NCBI GenBank assembly: GCA_034696485.1
Contig: JAQIWT010000449.1
Span: forward strand, 1 to 20,086
Length of the DNA: 20,086 nt
Source: Isohypsibius dastychi
Lineage: Eukaryota > Tardigrada > Eutardigrada > Parachela > Isohypsibiidae
Reading direction: 5' to 3'
Below the pieces are notes generated by a model that was given only the letters and a program-made list of their open reading frames with translations, did not search any database and was not told the origin of the DNA. Positions 18,406-20,086 of this stretch are shown piece by piece. Position 1 is the first letter of the stretch. Each line of letters opens with the position of its first letter. Both the position numbers and the translations under genes were made by a program.

Positions 18406-18789
18406 TTCTCTGTAATGAATGTCCTTTTTGAGCTTGCAGTTGAAAAAGTTCTATGAGAGGGCGGAAAGATGCTGTACGTCTGTGGACTGTTTGGATACTT
18501 TCGTGGAGAAACATTCGAGGGTACGGAAACATCATGTTTACCACAGAACTGCTTAGATAAATCAAATAAACTACGAACAAAATGCTTTTTTGTTATGTTA
18601 GCTGATGCAGTCAAATAGAGCGATGAGTCGGCGGCATACAAGAAACCCTCTGAACGTCGACATGATCCGCTCTGATCGCGTCGTACAGGTTTGACCGGTC
18701 CAAAGTGACAGTGTAAAACTAACGCAAAGCAGGAACAAATCGGTAGAATCGAATGTCATCTCACCTCGTGACGAATATGTTAATATAAC

Positions 18790-19015
18790 CTTTGCGCAAC
18801 GCCAGGGGGTATCAGTTTTGAGGTTTCATCACACATTTTGCACTACCATTTTCAGATTCAGAATGCGCAATTTTCATTGGTGCATGACTCCCCGCCAAAA
18901 TGTGCGGGTTATTAATGTATTGATGACAGCACGAAAGCTGTCACAAAAAGTGCTCAGAAACGTGCGACCACCTGAGCAACAAATGTGCGCCCGTTTTACA
19001 TGAGGGTTTGACTGT
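18790..19015 (+). repeat. diverged copy of the 16.45-kb MITE interior
   Basis: Starts with TTTGCGCAACGCCAGGGGGTATCA and runs in parallel with 16453-16680 through AAGCTGTCAC and ACGTGCGACCACC to CAAATGTGC. The terminal inverted repeats are not clear here, so this is an older or truncated copy. The two copies flank the HP1-like gene in direct orientation. Confidence 0.75.
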
Positions 19016-19022
19016 TGCATTT

Positions 19023-19038
19023 GGGGGGGGGGGGGGGG
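19023..19038 (+). repeat. poly(G) tract, 16 nt
   Basis: 16 consecutive G followed by AAGGAAGAGG, at the right end of the repeat copy. Confidence 0.95.
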
Positions 19039-19077
19039 AAGGAAGAGGCGGAATCAGGCAGCGTGATAGCAGATGTC

Positions 19078-19230
19078 TGGAAAGCAATGATTGAAACCTA
19101 GTTGATTGATTCAGTTCAGTTCACCGATTCAAGCTGTCAGTCCGCCGAAGCTAACGGTTTATTTTCAACGGAGGCGGGTGAGGCGGGCTCACATATTGAG
19201 TGGTGTAATCCTATCAATCGCGCAAGGGCG
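19078..19230 (+). repeat. partial copy of the 14.5-kb MITE interior
   Basis: GGAAAGCAATGATTGAAACC, TCCGCCGAAGC, GCGGGTGAGGCGGGCTCA and CCTATCAATC occur in the same order as at 14571-14703. Flanking inverted ends are missing. The long plus-strand frame that starts inside it (19102-19596) has no domain and is not called. Confidence 0.7.
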
Positions 19231-19752
19231 CACAAGCAAAATGTCCTTGCAAAATTTCCCCCATTTCCGGCCGAAACACTTGATAGAAAAACCTTCGGGC
19301 GTCCCCCGGGCAAATGCTCGTGGGACAGATTGCGGAAAGTTGCCGTAGGATTTCAAACTCAGAAGTGTGGCCGAGCGAGAGGAAAAAACATTCATTTCGA
19401 ACATTACATAGATTCTACTATGGATTGTTGTCTAGGTTTCAAGGTCACCGTGTTCAAAAAGAACCGCATCCATCGTCTTCACTTGAACTTTGAAATTCTC
19501 TCTAGATTCAAGACTGCGACGATTCGAAAATTCAAAAGCTTTAGGCGCGATGAATTTTTTTCTACTTTTTTATGGTATTTTTGTTTGATTTTTTAAATGC
19601 GAACTGACAGAGGAGTTGAACGTACAGGCTCGATCCGCAACCTTTGGTTATATCCGGGCCATTACCAGGAAAGGAAGAAGACAATATGTTGTTACTTGGA
19701 TACAACCTTCCGCAAAAATGCAAGAGAAGTATGGAGCCAAAAATATGGGCTA
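19231..19752. other. no gene supported
   Basis: The plus-strand open frame covering most of this region begins inside a repeat and shows only basic and aromatic low-complexity sequence at its end. I see no splice signals or domain that would justify calling a gene. Confidence 0.4.
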
Positions 19753-19924
19753 TGGTTCATTCAGTGAAGTAGACTAAAATCCAGAAAACAATGCATTTTT
19801 GGGCATTTTTGAGGTAATTTACGTCACCAACCTTCCAACTACCTTACAAAGTTGTAAAAAATGACGTAACAGCCTCAAAAACAGTACGTTTTCAAAACTT
19901 TTATCCACTTCACCGAATCAACCA
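19753..19924. mobile_element. 172-bp inverted-repeat element (MITE)
   Basis: TGGTTCATTCAGTGAAGT at the left end pairs with the complement of CACTTCACCGAATCAACCA at the right. The match continues inward through TTTTTGAGG and TTACGTCA to 19828 and 19862. The loop is about 30 bp. No coding capacity. A target-site duplication is not clear. Confidence 0.7.
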
Positions 19925-20011
19925 CAGGCCATGTGACCGGTCTCATATTTTTTCACATTTCTCTATCAATGCTTCACTGGAGGTACCACGTTGCGATGCC
20001 TATTTCGACTA

Positions 20012-20086
20012 CAGTAAAACCGGTTAAATTGAACACTGTGAATCTCGAACACCTGTCTATATTGAACGCTGGGTTGGGAACCGGCG
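20012..20086 (+). mobile_element. left end of a pogo/Tigger-like element (partial)
   Basis: After a TA at 20010-20011 comes CAGTAAAACCGGTTAAATTG. This resembles the CAGT-A-AACC-GGTTAA ends of pogo/Tigger elements and their MITEs. The element runs off the window, so neither its other end nor any transposase can be seen. Confidence 0.45.

Larger units (their letters stand above)
18406..19101. other. 5' flank of the HP1-like gene and repeat-derived sequence
   Basis: Minus-strand frames at 18282-18641 and 18320-18580 overlap the first exon in other frames. Some of this could be 5' UTR or an upstream exon, but no reading is compelling. From 18790 the sequence is a repeat copy (next entry). Confidence 0.4.

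Noticed and set aside
19102-19596. 164-codon plus-strand frame
   Set aside because: It starts inside a MITE-derived repeat, has no domain and becomes low-complexity at its end.
1-20086. tRNA, rRNA, CRISPR array or bacterial operon signals
   Set aside because: No tRNA-like boxes with a paired acceptor stem, no rRNA stretches and no regularly spaced short repeats with unique spacers were seen. The short direct and inverted repeats present belong to transposon-like elements.

Overview
This window looks like nuclear DNA from an invertebrate animal. Its genes are split by GT-AG introns, most of them only about 50-63 nt long. The protein families are metazoan (BTB-BACK, HP1-like chromodomain, caspase fold). 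Intergenic DNA is rich in short inverted-repeat elements, foldback DNA and pure G tracts of 15-21 nt. I see no prokaryotic features. Nematode or flatworm would both fit; the sequence alone does not settle it. All gene models are read by eye from splice signals, frame and similarity to known folds. No search or alignment software was run. Layout: (1) 1-2185 has no confident gene but holds a large imperfect palindrome (about 925-2185, core arms 1121-1283 and 1725-1889). Its left end carries faint coding remnants on + that resemble the end of a caspase small subunit. (2) 2119-3611 (-) is a multi-exon caspase-fold gene whose catalytic positions appear to be replaced, so it is probably a pseudocaspase. 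(3) 4049-7364 (+) is a BTB-BACK gene with a degenerate kelch-like C-terminus. It is divergent from the caspase-like gene, with a 21-G tract between them. (4) 7952-8892 is a foldback element with a 155-bp MITE nested in its loop. (5) 9077-11045 and 12797-15360 are the two copies of a duplicated block. Each copy carries a five-exon gene (9346-11130 and 13084-15352, both +) for a protein of about 405-412 residues that I do not recognise. Each protein is itself built from two related modules, and each module is encoded by a pair of exons joined at the same phase. (6) Between the copies lie two heptamer arrays in opposite orientation (about 11795-12000 and 12557-12685). (7) 16214-16438 (+) is a possible single coding exon, with a TA-flanked MITE starting almost at its donor site. 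(8) 17095-18405 (-) is an HP1-like gene with a chromodomain and probable chromoshadow domain. (9) 18790-20086 is repeat-derived: a second copy of the 16.45 kb repeat, a 16-G tract, a MITE remnant, another short inverted-repeat element and the start of a pogo/Tigger-like element at the right edge. Two genes have chromatin or protein-interaction domains and one is a dead-protease homologue, but nothing indicates that these genes act in one pathway. The most novel part is the duplicated two-module gene pair. Mini-introns and MITE insertions explain most of the differences between its copies.
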